Made by a program: the position numbers and the translations under genes. The notes beneath the pieces are model-generated. The model worked only from the letters and a program-made list of their open reading frames with translations. It had not been told where the DNA came from and made no database searches. Shown piece by piece: positions 12,212 through 27,129 of a DNA stretch of 64,000 nucleotides; within the stretch, counting starts at the first letter, position 1, and the number at the start of each line of letters is the position of its first letter. Where the stretch lies: contig JAOTOL010001641.1 in NCBI GenBank assembly GCA_034440575.1, forward strand, positions 2,347,501 through 2,411,500. Reading direction: 5' to 3'. Origin of the DNA: Imbricaverruca yamaguchii (taxonomy: Eukaryota > Arthropoda > Thecostraca > Neoverrucidae).

Positions 12212-12400
12212 TATATATATATTTGTGTGTGTGTGTGTGTGCGATTCCTTTTCTTGGAAAAACTGTTTGTAAATATAATTAAACTTTTTCGTACTCTTCG
12301 CCACATTTTTTCACGATTCTTGAACGAATGTCAAACACCACTCTACACCAAATTATGTTTCACAGGTCACACCTCATCCCCAGTCGGCAAGATGACTCGT
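12085..12400 (+). repeat. Dispersed repeat with internal (TA)n(TG)n, copy 2
   Basis: This is the second copy of the unit at 10880-11210. A gaatgttgcaatgtttcaaa left flank is followed by (TA)n at 12172-12220 and (TG)n to 12241. Then come gtttgtaaatataattaaac, a tcgccacattttttcacgat segment and caccaaattatgtttcac near 12346. The match to copy 1 is clear on the right side and weak on the left. Confidence 0.6.
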
Positions 12401-13469
12401 GTATGCTTTTTTCTTATCCCATTGCCCATTCCACAGTCGTCCATTTGTTGAGAAGTTTCCAGTGGGCCCATCCATCTTTGCTCCGTTATTTTACATGCAT
12501 AGCCTAATTTTTATAAACCTTTCCAAACTCCATCACCTGGAAAATCCTCCCGCCTGTGGCCAACCTGGATAAGGCGAAACGTTACCTCCATACTCGCACG
12601 ATTACACCTGGCGCTTTAGATGCTTTTTTACTCCTGCAATATATAATCTGCCATGCTGCACCTTCCTACCTACGCGCTTCACCGCATAACACATTTCACA
12701 CTTCGCAACTCCCATATATGGGATGTTTTGTTTGGTGGTCTAATGTTGTACCTATGCAACATTCCCTTTGCCCTGTTGCCTTACATTCCCGATGGTTAGT
12801 CATTCTACAAGCTGTGCATTTTGTTTTGTTCATATGTCCTACTCAAGGTAGTCCCCATCAGTTATCTTTTTTGTGTACCGAAATGTTCCTTGGATTAGAT
12901 CCACATTGAAGTGAAACAAAAGATTTAGCATCTGCTGTCAACGATTTAAAATGCAGTGCTTCCCCCTTGGGGTGATGTTTGTTTCTGGAAGGTGTAGATG
13001 ATGACCAGACCATCCGGATGCCTGTTTTGCTTTAGAAGTACGTTAAAGTGACAGAGTATCTTTAAAACCTACCAGGTTTCACTTTTCTCCCCTTGGAAAC
13101 TTCGATTTCTGCACATGTCATGCCAACAAGTTTTTCTTCAGTGTATCTGACTGCAAGAAAAATGAGGCTAATGTTGCATACAAATTTCGCCCCTCGCCCT
13201 TCGCCCATTCGCCAATTCTGAGGGTAGGGCCTGTTCGGGATGCAGGGGGTGGTTCGGCGCTAAATGCATATATGTCTTGGTATCCTTTGGCTTTAGATTT
13301 ACATCAGCATGGAACTCTGAGTCCTTCAGTCCGATTAATACATCCAGTAACTCTATGTGTGATCTTGAATAGTTGAGGTTCACTGAAGTATTTCATACAT
13401 GTTATGAAATGCTGCATGTTATTCATGCTGTGCCTTATGGAACCCTTTCGAACCATCTTTCCCAAATAG

Positions 13470-13528
<59 letters not shown>

Positions 13529-14001
13529 GTACCCTATGTATGCAAAAGGTTTCAGTTTATAACTTTGTATAGCCCGGTCCCTCAATCCCCCATATCTGTG
13601 CGCGCATACTATATTATCAAGTTTGACTCAATAGCTATTGCATCCAACTGAGCATAATGTTCTAACCGTCCTAAACTAAAATTGTTATTGCTTAATGCAA
13701 ACTACATTATCTGCATCACATCATCAGTGGGAATGGCGGGGTTTGCTCCAGTTCTCAGAGCTTCTCTATAAGCTGTTGGCCCCTCCATGCTCGGGACGCC
13801 AGAGTACAGCTTTCCGACGCCCATTTCGAACATGATTGGAGCATAGTGGAAGTTCGGGTACCAGGCACGCATGCTGATGCTTACCGACATGTCATTTAGG
13901 TATAGGGGCTATAGGGTCATAACCTTCCTGTTGATCTTCGATTGATGTCAGGCATCTGACCGATACGCTGTGGTTTGCAACACCTCCTCTTCATGATTCT
14001 A
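12401..14001. other. No gene recognised; contains a (TA)n microsatellite
   Basis: The only distinct structure is a (TA)n tract at 13472-13526 (about 27 dinucleotides). A 62-codon minus-strand open stretch at 13890-13702 has no similarity that I recognise. Confidence 0.5.
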
Positions 14002-14635
14002 GGACAAATGTACATAATTACAAATGTACGTATGCCAGATGTACGTAAGCAAATATACGTAAGCATATGTACGTATGCGCAAAAGTATGTATGGTAAATG
14101 TACGTAAGCGCAGATGTATGAAAGCGTAAAAGTGCGTATGGCAGATGTACGTAAGAGCAAAGGTACGGATGGCAAAAGAACGTAGGCAAATATACGTAAG
14201 CGCAAATGTACGTAGGCGCAAATGTACGTAGGCGCAAATGTACGCAAGCGCAAATCTACGTGAGAGTAAATGTACGTATTCGCTTACGGTTGTACATAAG
14301 CGCTAATGTACGTATGTACAAATGTACGCAAACTCACATGTACGTATGCGCAAATGTACCTAGTTACAAACGTATGTATGCAGAAATGCACATAAGGACA
14401 AATGTACGTATGCACAAATGTGCGTAAGTGCAAATGTACTTATGCGCAAATGCATGCAAGCGCAAGAATACGCCAGCGCAAGAATATGCCAGTGCAAAAG
14501 TACGTAAATGCAAAAGTGCGTGAGCGCGACTGCACGTATGAGCCAATATAGGCCAGTAAAAATGCACGCACATGGAAAGTGCGTACGAGTAAATGTGCGT
14601 CAATGCAAATGTACGCATGATTCAATGAACTTCCA
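14002..14635 (+). repeat. 16-bp minisatellite, forward-oriented block
   Basis: The period is 16 bp with the core gcaaatgtacgtangc, where the variable positions fall mainly in the last third of the unit. About 38 units are present, many with one or two substitutions. The strand's open frames (RLRTFALTYIC-like on the minus strand) are a product of the repeat. Confidence 0.85.
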
Positions 14636-14640
14636 TTGAC

Positions 14641-14851
14641 CCATACGTACATTTGCTCTTGCAAACTGTTACGTGTACGTACTGCTACGCTTACGCACAT
14701 TTGCGTTTACGTACATTTGCGCCTACGTACATTTGTGCTTGCGTGCATTTGCACTTACCTGCATTTGCGCTTACGTACGTTTGCGCATACGTACTTTTGC
14801 GCTTACATACGGTTGCGCTTACGTACATTTGCGCATGCGCACATTTTCTTT
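14641..14851 (-). repeat. 16-bp minisatellite, inverted block
   Basis: This is the same 16-bp unit as at 14002-14635, but inverted on the plus strand (ttacgtacatttgcgc). There are about 13 units. The orientation switches within a few bases of 14638, producing an inverted-repeat structure with unequal arms (about 630 and 210 bp). Confidence 0.85.
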
Positions 14852-14890
14852 GTCGTATATGTGTCCGGTTACCCCTCCTCAGACGATGCA

Positions 14891-15092
<202 letters not shown>

Positions 15093-15189
15093 CATATAAA
15101 GAAAAGTCGTGTTCAAACGCTTCCCAGGCCTCAGCATGGGGGCACACTAAGCCCAATCCTCATATACAACTTTCCAACTTGCTAAATGT

Positions 15190-15703
15190 TTTACTGGAGC
15201 CCTCAAAACTTCCTGAAGTGTCCCTTGCCCCTAGACCAAACCGAAACACATATATTAACTCCCACTGGAAAACCCTGTCATCATTGACTTTCTTGTTCCC
15301 ACCTCGAACAAAACGGTGATTGTTATCGAAGCACTTCTTGTTGGTTTTATTCAATAGGTACTGGGACGTCTCAGAAAGCCCATTAATGAAGCCTTGACAT
15401 TGCTACGGGAGGCGGACAGTTCGCCGGTGAATCCCAATGGTACGGAAGGCGAAATATTTTACCGGAGCACTCAGAACTACCTGAAGTGTCCCTTCTCTCT
15501 GGATCCAATTGAAAGACCTATACATTAACTCCCACTGGACAACCCTGTTATCCTTGACTTTCTTCTACTGACCTGGAATAAAACCGTGATTTTTGTCGAA
15601 GCACTTCTTGTTGGTTTTATCCATTAGGTTCTGGAACGTCTCAGAAAGCCAATTAATGAAGCTTTAACATTGCTACAGTAGACGGGCAGTTCACCGGTGT
15701 ATC
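15190..15703 (+). repeat. Tandem duplication, period about 268 bp
   Basis: Two units, about 15190-15434 and 15458-15703, share long blocks: cctgaagtgtccctt (15212 and 15480), attaactcccactgga, gaagcacttcttgttggttt, and gtctcagaaagcc followed by attaatgaagc. They differ by many substitutions and small indels, so the duplication is old. It lies just upstream of the neurohormone exon; no coding potential is seen. Confidence 0.75.
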
Positions 15704-15896
15704 CCGTCTATGTGTGCCGTTTATGTTGTACCATTTTGAATCTCAATCTTGACTTTTGTCCTTGTGACAAAACAAAATGTGATCTTAACCGCTTGTCGTG
15801 GCGTACCATCTTTGAGACCACATGTGGTTCGCTCTGCATGCGTGGCGGGCATAGCAGCCTAGTTAATGACGTACCTTTGGGGTTTTCTTGTTCCAG

Positions 15897-16148
15897 AATG
15901 CAGCAGCCCCGGTCTAAGAGCGTAACACACACCTATGTTGTTCTGGTGTGCATATTTTGTCTGGCCCCTACGACCAGAGCTATGAAGACGATCAGCGACA
16001 ATATATTGGAGCGACACTGGTACAAGCGTTCGTTCACCTCGCTGCAGTGCAGGGGCGTCTTCAACCAATGGATCTATCGGGAGCTCAGTGGCGTCTGCCA
16101 AGACTGCTACTCCATGTACAAGGAACCGGAACTGCATGGTCTTTGTCG
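15897..16148 (+). CDS. ITP/CHH: CHH/ITP-family neurohormone precursor, first coding exon
   Basis: This exon encodes the signal peptide, spacer and residues 1-40 of a secreted six-cysteine neurohormone of the crustacean hyperglycemic hormone / ion transport peptide family. The acceptor is a pyrimidine-rich ggttttcttgttccag ending at 15896, and the ATG follows at 15898. The protein starts with about 28 residues of signal peptide (hydrophobic core TYVVLVCIFCLAP, likely cleavage after TTRA). A 16-residue spacer follows, ending in the dibasic site WYKR. The mature chain begins SFTSLQCRGVFNQW, with cysteines at 7, 23, 26 and 39 (VCQDCYSMY; HGLCR), exactly the family positions. The donor is CG|GTACGC after 16148, splitting the codon for Arg40, where family genes keep an intron. 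The short spacer and CxGV.. pattern point to the ITP / type I side. Reading through the donor ends after 13 further codons without the last cysteines. Any 5' untranslated exon was not found. Confidence 0.9.
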
Positions 16149-18499
16149 GTACGCATTGCATGCAATGGTCAGACTTCGTGCCCCCTGAATGTCACGCTAG
16201 GTGTTCTTCAACAGTTCCGAATATATTCTCCCACTTCCAATTGTTCTTTGGCACTAAAAATAAGTCACATATTTTAACATAAGGCCTGTTGCTAAGCTGA
16301 CGGTGGGTTGTGCATTGGATATGTTGCAGAAGATAGCAGGTTCCTGCGCCCATTTATACTGCTACAACCCGACCAATTCAGTATCGTGCAAATTATCACA
16401 GAACGGGAGCGTCGCGCAAAGGCAGTTTTGATCCTTTTCGTTCAATGATTAATTTCAATTAAATAGGTCAAGCTAAAACTGATTTGATCCTCTCTTTCTG
16501 CCAAACGCCCTCAGTTCCTTCACAATTGCATTAGTTTGATAAAATATGAGCTCTGTTACACCGGCAAGAAAATTGTCACATCAGGCAGGTAGGTATGTGG
16601 GTGACTGATTTGGGTACGTTCCATAATTCTTTCGTGATTAACAAGGTGATATCGAGCCATGCTTTTCTCCAGCTCAGTTTTTTATTCCACAATGTTTCTA
16701 TTTGTGTGCAATTTCGCCAATTATTGGTATGGTAAAATTAAAACCTAAAAGCAATCTAGACATGCATGGGAGTTCGCTCATTTTAGTCCCAGGTAGATAC
16801 CGGGTTCGGCTTTCTCAGCCTGGACGACCTATTACCGATTGCAGTAAAGGAAAGGGTGTAGGGCCTCCACCTGTATTTGTAGCAGAAATGCTGTCGTTTG
16901 GGTTCCAAAAAATGCACATGCTCGGAAAACTGCTAAGGAATGACATAAGACTTTGTGCATGGACGGCGGAACGTATCGCGGCAAGAGGGTGCTGCACTCA
17001 TACATCGAATTTTCGGTAGCGTATTAGCTGGCGTCGGCGAAAATTTGATATCACTCACAAGACTTTTTCCACGCATGGTCAGCTCGGACTTATGCTGCCC
17101 GGTGGCAAAGGGACGCCAAGGATTTGGAATCGTGGCGAGAAGGCCTTGGTTGATTTTGTCGTGCAATGTCATACGGGTATGTTTTCTAAATATACATTCC
17201 GCGTAAAAAAAAAAACATATTTAGCTGCTTGCGACGTTTGTTTCGAAGACAAAATGTGTCCACCTGGTGCGTCGTGAGCGACAAACATCAGCGTCTATTG
17301 ACCTCTGGCTGTACTTCCCAGAGTTAGACGACGTGTTTATGGCTTCTTACAAGTATCTTGTTTATGCAATATCAATGTTCAATGCACAGATCTGGAGGAA
17401 GCATTTGCTAGTCACCAAGCGCGTCGCCACGGTCTCAGATAGACAAGTTAATGGTAGCTCAGAACTTAAGTACTGGCGACGCGCCTGCCGGCTTGCAATG
17501 GGACGATGGCGACAAATTTAATTTGGGCAATTTCCGCGTATCTCGTTGCCCCACGGTTGCCATGGCTATCAAAATTATGACTGCCTCTACTAGCTACAGA
17601 CCAAATGTTTTTCTTCATGTTAGAAACATCCCGCGCAAGACCGGAAAGGCAGGGATGCATCCCTGATCCCCGAGGCGTTTCCATTATGAATGAAGAATGG
17701 CTTGTGCGAAAACGCTGCAGATTTTGATAGCTTATGGGGCGTTGAGCGCTTGGTCACTGTCGCTTTCTTAAGGGAGGTCCAACCACATTCAAAATGGAAC
17801 GGAGACCACGCGCGTTAGGGGTGCGGAAATTTTCTGATATGGCGTGGTTAAAATCCCAAAATGTCATCGATTTAGTGTGCTCGTTTTGGATAAAGGGACG
17901 ACAGATTTCGCACCTTCTCAAGCTCTGACCCAGATATGTGGCCAACTGAGCACGCGGACTCAATCATGCATGCGAGGCATACATGTGGAGCGAGTGGGGA
18001 GTGCATGCATGCGAACTATACATGATACGTTCATTAAATGTCTATTATGGTGTCCAACATGCGCTCGAAGTTCAACAACGATGCGTCATATGATCCTATA
18101 GCATTCTCCAGCATCCCATGGTATCCTAAAGCATAGCATAGTAAGTAACGCAGTGTTAATATGCGGTTCGGGATTTTGGGCCAGAAAACAATTTCCGGCG
18201 CTGTGCAATAAACATGACCGCTTATTCCGAAATTTGGATTAGGACTCTAGAACCAACACTGACCCACCTTGACCACATTTGCTTGTGTTGACCTCTGGTC
18301 AGCAATGGTCGAAAGTCAAATCACCATAAGTTCTCTAATCTGATTCACACGGTAATTTTGGATGCTGAATCGAATGCAGTGTTCATTGTTACCCCCGATG
18401 GCTCATAATTATGCGTTTGTGACCCAAAAACTAAAATCACATATTCACCCACCGTGTTTTCACCTGATACGCTCATGAGCACGTTAATGTTATTAAATC
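16149..18499 (+). other. Neurohormone gene intron, left part; no recognisable gene
   Basis: This is the first 2.3 kb of the 10.9 kb intron between the two neurohormone exons (the intron spans 16149-27017). I find no alternative family exon here: the only CF...C candidate, at about 17238, has the wrong cysteine spacing. On the minus strand at 16990-16810 a short stretch reads ATNTGGGPTPFPLLQSVIG, which resembles the TGGGP motif of Myb/SANT-like proteins encoded by Harbinger transposons. It is a fragment at best. Confidence 0.5.
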
Positions 18500-18953
18500 A
18501 TGATGCACTGGGAACGGGCGCCCACCGTTCCGGCGGGCGGCCCAGTTCCGGGAGCTGGAATCGGTAACTGACCCGATAAAGTGCGAATGTATAGGTGGCC
18601 TGAGGTCAAATGCCGGATCTATCATTTGTATTGCATCATTAATCATGTCCAAAACACCAGTGATGCTCATTTTGGAGCACTTAAACACAATCGCAGCGAT
18701 TCGTAACAATATCAAGCCAAGCTACGCAAAAGAAACAAAATGTGACAGATGCGACCTCATTTGACCTTGAAGATATTTGCCTAAGGTCATGCAATTTGCG
18801 TACAATAGAGTTTACCACGATACGCATCTGCCATGCAAATGTAATTGCCCAGCTTTAATAGAAGTCGAGATCTCAGTGAGTAGCCAAATCCGTTCCCCCT
18901 CCCCCCTCTACTCTGTTGTGCGCATAGTTTCCAGAGGGCTTCCAGGGCGCGTG
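18500..18953 (+). mobile_element. Right part of a TTAA-flanked element, first type
   Basis: These 450 bp match 50855-51284 on the same strand. Shared blocks include cctgaggtcaaatg(c/g)cggatct, ttgtattgcatcatta, tgtccaaaaca, gacctcatttgaccttgaag and the terminus tccagggcgcgtg. The terminus is followed directly by TTAA at 18954-18957. The left end is not recognisable. The element abuts the 3' end of the minus-strand LINE that begins at 18958. Confidence 0.65.
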
Positions 18954-18957
18954 TTAA

Positions 18958-21900
18958 AGTGAGTGTTGGTGGTGTGGTGTCTACAGTGCTCCCGCTAGTT
19001 TTGTGGCGTACAGATATTCAAATAGCAATCGAATGAGTTATGGGTGTTTTCACCGAGAAGCGAAGGAAACGACAGGGTGATGCACTTTCTTTGGCAAAAA
19101 GCCTTAAGTGGGTGTCTGGGAGTTAAGGCTACTACAGGATGTGGCCTATGCTTAACGTGGTATTGTAGGTGTCGCAGTGAGATGTTGTATATTGGATGCG
19201 ATAGTCGATATATCTCGGCACGGTTGTGTCCTGAAGTGGGGTGCAGACACGTTTAAGTCCACTAGAAGACTGGCTATCGATGTGGTGCTGAGGGGACCTG
19301 TGGCTGCTCTGATACAGTTTTTGAGGAGTTCTAGCTTTTTGCTCTGGCTTTCTGAAATGGTGGCAAAGACGATGCTATTGTATTTTAGGATGAGTCGTAT
19401 GATATATTTGTAGAGTAGCAGTGGTGTTTTCCTGTCTCCGTCCCAGTCTGTGCCTGCAAGTGTATGAAGTACGTTGATGAGCTAAGCGCATCGCCTCGAG
19501 ATGGATGTGGTGTTAGTATTGTAGCATTAAGTTTTTAGTCCAAATCTACTCCTAGGAACTTGACACTTTTCATCTGTTCGATGGCTTTACCAACGATTTT
19601 AAGTAGAGTTGCAGGCTTTGGGCGGAGACAACCATATGTGGCAGTGGGCGATTTGTCTGCGAACAGGGTGAATCCACATGGTTTGCGTTACTTTGCGATG
19701 TGGTCTAGACCTGCCTGGATGTTTTTGTCACCTTTTAGAAAGCATTTTGCTATTGTCCAAATGGCTATGCCGTCCGCGAAAAGTGGGCGTCGAAGTAAAG
19801 TGTCATTGTGATCAGCAAGTATGTCATTAATCATGACGATGAAGGGGCTCGGTGAGAGCACGCTCCCCTATGCCTGGCCCTGTTTCTGAGGTGTCGTGTT
19901 TGATGTGACACTGTCGCATCGGACCTTAAGGGTCCTGTCTCTGAGGAAGTTGAGAATGAAGTGTGCCATGTATCCGCGAAGGCCTATGTTGTGAAGTTTG
20001 TGTGTCAGCGTGGACTTGTGGACTCGGTCAAATGCTGTTGTGATGTCTAAAAATGCATCCATTGCTACGCAGTTGATGCGTAAACCACTTCTGATGTCAT
20101 GCACTAGTTTAATGAAATTGTATGTAATTGATGTTTGACCCTGGAAGCTGCACTAAAATTCGTCCAGCATGTTGCTGTGCCACTAAATTTCGTCCAGCAT
20201 GTCGCTGTGCTGCAGACAATGTCTCAATCGTGTGTTGACCATGCGTTCGGTCAGCTTATTACTGCAGCTAGTAAGTGAGATGGGCCTTTTAGGGGTGGAG
20301 TGATCTTTGTGCGGCTTTGGTAATGGAATGACTACGATTTTCTTCCAGGAGACGAGAAAGGTGTCGCTTTGGTACAGCTCATTAATGGCCACTAGTAGGT
20401 GCGTTGTATAATTTTTGCGAAGATGTTTCAAAGACTGGTAATGGATGTCGTCCTGCCCAACCGACGTGTTTCCACATTCTAGACTTCTCTGTTGCTAGGG
20501 CTAAGATTTTCTTTGGCGGCAAGGGCGTTTAGAGCGCTTGCTATAGTGGTGTCATTGGGGTTATTGGCAGATCCGTTGGCGTAGTGTAGTTTAAAGTTGT
20601 TTACGACTTCTAGCTTCGAACTACTAGCTTCGGAAGTGAGTTTCTTGGAGCGCGATTGTAAATGGTTTTTATTTCGGAAATTTCAATTTGAATTATTTTA
20701 ATTAACTTGCCTGAAAGGCTATCGGTGTTCCAATGTAGGAAAAGTTTAATTGCCAAACACGCTTGGTGTCTGTTGGTGCTCCCATGCTGGGGTGGTGTCG
20801 GTGTCATGATAGGGAGAAAGGTTGAACTGGTGAACAGAGAAAGGTGGGAGGTGACCCAGGCAGGGGTGACAGCCTGGATTTGAACGCACAGGTCATGGAT
20901 GGTGATTTGGTGGTGTGGCGGCGAGACTTGCGCTTGGAAGGCGCGGAAGGTTCGTATGGGAATCGTTGGTTTGGGGTTTGGGTTTGGACTCGATGTACCT
21001 GGCAGAAAGGGTTGGTTCGCTCTGGGTAATGGCCTCCCACGAAGTTTTGGGATAGGTTTGGTTGGATGCGCAGGAGATGGTGTGGAGGTCGGTCTGGTAG
21101 AAGATGGTGGCCGTGGACTTGTGGGAGGACTAGGTGGAGGCTGAGATGACCTTCGACTTTTAGGAGGTTTGTGTGTATGCTGCGGTAGCCTTGGGTCTAG
21201 GCCTTGGTTTGAACCGGCCGGATGGGTATGGCAGAGGTCGAGGACTCGGAAGAGGGAGTGGTGGGTAGGCGTCAGGGTGGCGGGGAGGACCCTGGCCGAT
21301 TGGAGGCGGTATGGCGGAGGGACACAGCCAGGTTCAGTGGGAGATGGGTGGGTGCCAGTGGTGTATGAGAAGGAGAACGGGTTTCGATCTGAGGGGTGGT
21401 GGAGGTAGGATGTTGCGGGATGGATCCGAGAGGCCGCACCGGAGGTGGGGTGAAGGTGGGCGTAGGACGGGTCTGAGGTGAGGTGGGAGGGGAGGAGGCC
21501 CGGTTCGCGATGAGCTTGGCGTAGGAGGAGGCCGAGTCGGAGGTGGAGGAGATGTGGGAAAAGGCCGGGTCTGAAGTGGAGTGGGTGTGGGAGGAGGTTA
21601 GGTCCGAGGTGGAGTGGCGTGGGAAGGAGTGGTAGGCAGTGAAGTCGAGGTGCGGTGGAGTGGTAGAGTCGGAGACTGGTGGGATGGTGGAGCCGAGGAT
21701 TGGTGGGGCACTGGAGTCAAGGATCGGAGGGGCGGTGGAAGCGATGGTTGGCAGAGCGTTGAGGAGGGAGGTGTGTCGGGCTCCGGGATCCGACTGCTGG
21801 TGGGATGGTAGGGACGGTGGGGCTAGTATTGAAGGAGATGTGGGCTTAGGTGTGGAGAGCGTCGTTGCGTAGCTGCGCACGGCGGTAAGTGCGGTGTGGA

Positions 21901-22500
21901 GGTGGATATGTCAGTGGTGGAGATAGTGTTCCGTAAGTGCTTTGTTGCTGTGTGTGGCACGATGTGACCTGCCGCATACTGATACACCTCCCCCTTGTAT
22001 GCCCACTTGGGTAATCTGGGCCGGCGGCGAATTGAGGCCCATCACATCCGGCACATCTCCCTACAGAGGAGTTGCAGTCGGATGCCGTGTGGTGACCGGC
22101 GCATTGACTGCATCATGGTGTCGACGACGCGCACACGCGTTCGTCATACATACCCGGATTTGTTGCACCCGTGGACCGAGCTTTCACCCTCTGATCCCTG
22201 CCACGGCTGCAGTGGCCCAAGACAATGGCATCGTCGCCGTCACGTTTTCTCCAGGGGTTAAAGGTGAATTGGGAGACAGAGTTCGGGACAATTTGGACAA
22301 CGGAATACTAGTTGGGGGTATGATGTGGGAGGTTCTCCTTCTAGAGTCGCAGGAGTGCTCGTCCAGGGTGCCTGGGCATATTGCTGTCTCCGAGCCTTTG
22401 CTGCTTCCGCCGCTGCAAGTTTGTCTTCTTTCTGAAACCTTGGATGTTCATGGATCTCTTCAAGTTTGCTGACTGCTGCGCTCTGTGCTGCCTGCCGGGC
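18958..22500 (-). mobile_element. Decayed I/Jockey-type LINE with gag-like ORF1, in the neurohormone intron
   Basis: Read on the minus strand, a decayed LINE runs from about 22500 to 18958. ORF1 remnants include two zinc-knuckle-like motifs near 22100-22040 (CSQCAGHHTASDC, then GRCAGCDGPQFAAG) and a Pro/Ser/Thr-rich stretch (21880-21272). An endonuclease start (LHWNTDSLSGKLIKI) lies near 20740. Most of the endonuclease is missing before reverse transcriptase: VSWKKIVVIPLPKPHKD and RPISLTSCSNKLTERMV (20350-20230), DITTAFDRVHKSTLTHKL (20045), then the catalytic box as LFADGIAIW near 19770, where the second Asp is Gly. The thumb region has LLKIVGKAIEQMK and KFLGVDLD (19600-19540). Stops and frameshifts are frequent. 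Plus-strand relatives lie at 40665-41280 and 49297-51440. The element opposes the host gene's direction of transcription. Confidence 0.75.
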
Positions 22501-22539
22501 CAATGGGTGTGCTGAGTACCGTCCTTTTCGTATCCTTTT

Positions 22540-25926
<3,387 letters not shown>

Positions 25927-26094
25927 CACAACAAAATGTATTCCCCTAAAATTGTATTCCATTTGTCTCATCACAGCGGCGATATATTCAAGTCGGACGC
26001 AAAACAGGTTGCAAGTGAAATGTCCCGTCTTGAATACATCGCCGCTATGATAAGACACGTGGAATGCAATTCTAGGGGAATATATTTTGTTGTG
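25927..26094. repeat. Long hairpin: 66-bp inverted repeat with a 36-bp loop
   Basis: Left arm 25927-25992 (starts cacaacaaaatg, ends gatatattcaag) pairs with right arm 26029-26094, with about 8 mismatches. The loop (25993-26028) contains gacgcaaaacaggttgcaag, a near copy of gacgcaaaataggttgcaag just left of the hairpin at 25888-25907. A foldback element (MITE-like) with an internal direct repeat fits. It sits about 920 bp upstream of the last neurohormone exon. Confidence 0.8.
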
Positions 26095-26130
26095 ACTTCA
26101 ATTATAAGTGTTCCAAATACGTCGCACCAG

Positions 26131-26157
26131 CCGCAAGATCAAATTGTGATCTTGCGG
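26131..26157. repeat. Perfect 11-bp stem hairpin
   Basis: CCGCAAGATCA, five bases, then TGATCTTGCGG form a perfect stem-loop 36 bp beyond the larger hairpin. A further aacttgcggg copy follows at 26162. Function unknown. Confidence 0.6.
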
Positions 26158-27017
26158 AATTAACTTGCGGGTAAAATTCAACGGCAACAATAACAGAGGA
26201 TCATGCCGGATATGTGCAAAATCACGATGCATTTCACGATTAATTCGATTCTGCTTTTCCCAGCTTGAGCACCTTAGCACGTGTTTAAAATGTATCTTTG
26301 GATAATTTTGCCTTTCGTGCCCTGTCGTTTAGGTGTTTACTTTTTGACGTTTTTACACTTTTGATACAATTCGCTTCGATATATCTATTGTCCTGCTTCG
26401 GGCACCCTTCTGATATTTTGGTTGGCAATGCCAATCGTACGTTTATATTGGATATCTTTTCGCTATCGCATTTCAACTTACTTCAAATTATCTGGTGCCA
26501 GTGTCTGTATGCTATGTATGGACTTACATAGGAGCACTCAGAGATGTTTATGAAGGGATCAGCGAGACAGCTCGATCTTGACAGGAATGGGACTGGTCAT
26601 TGGTATGTTACACAACCAATCTCTGGACTTGACTACATCCCGGAAAAACAAGGTCAGTAGGTCAGCACGTGAAGTATGAGTAGGTATTTCAAGTACTGAT
26701 TTTCACAAGTGTACAAAAATGTTGGATGCGAAATATATAGATGAAGAGACTGTGCACAAATTGTCCGTGGTAAAGACTATGTATGCGAAATGTCATGCAA
26801 GAGGAATGCCCTTTGTGAAAGAGATGGTAATTTTCATTTAGGCGAAATAACTGCTAAGTATAGTTTAGGCGAAATGCAGTCTGCAAAGTGACACCCAACT
26901 ATTCTACAGCCACATTGAAACAGGACAATAGCTGCATTGGGAATGACCGTTCAATCGAGGATGGTTTTGTGTCGCTATGCTATTTAGCATTTACACGTGT
27001 CCCTCTACATCCCATAG

Positions 27018-27129
27018 GTCGCAGTGCTTCACCACCAACTACTTCTCCGGCTGTCTGCAAGCTCTGATGAGAAGTAGTGAGCTCCGCAAGTTTGACTCCT
27101 ATATCATTCGGTTCAGCGGCAAGAAGTAA
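27018..27129 (+). CDS. ITP/CHH: CHH/ITP-family neurohormone precursor, last coding exon
   Basis: The acceptor ...catcccatag ends at 27017. The first base completes the Arg40 codon split by the donor at 16148, and the frame continues RSQCFTTNYFSGC, placing cysteines at mature positions 43 and 52. With C7, C23, C26 and C39 in the upstream exon this gives the full family set (pairings known for the family: 7-43, 23-39, 26-52). The chain runs on as LQALMRSSEL and KFDSYIIRFSGKK and stops at 27127-27129. The Gly followed by two Lys is a standard amidation and trimming signal, predicting a 73-residue peptide ending in Ser-amide, one residue longer than the usual 72. The two exons sum to 363 bases, exactly 121 codons with the stop. 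Only one version of this exon was found, so the long, non-amidated isoform of insect ITP genes is not seen here. Confidence 0.92.

Noticed and set aside
17215..17277. Possible alternative neurohormone exon (AACDVCFEDKMC)
   Set aside because: The Cys spacing is five residues instead of eight, and in the phase needed for splicing the reading is different and lacks the motif.
21272..21880. A 202-codon Pro/Ser/Thr-rich minus-strand frame as an independent gene
   Set aside because: It sits in order with zinc-knuckle, endonuclease and RT remnants of one LINE and has no start or splice context; best read as LINE ORF1.
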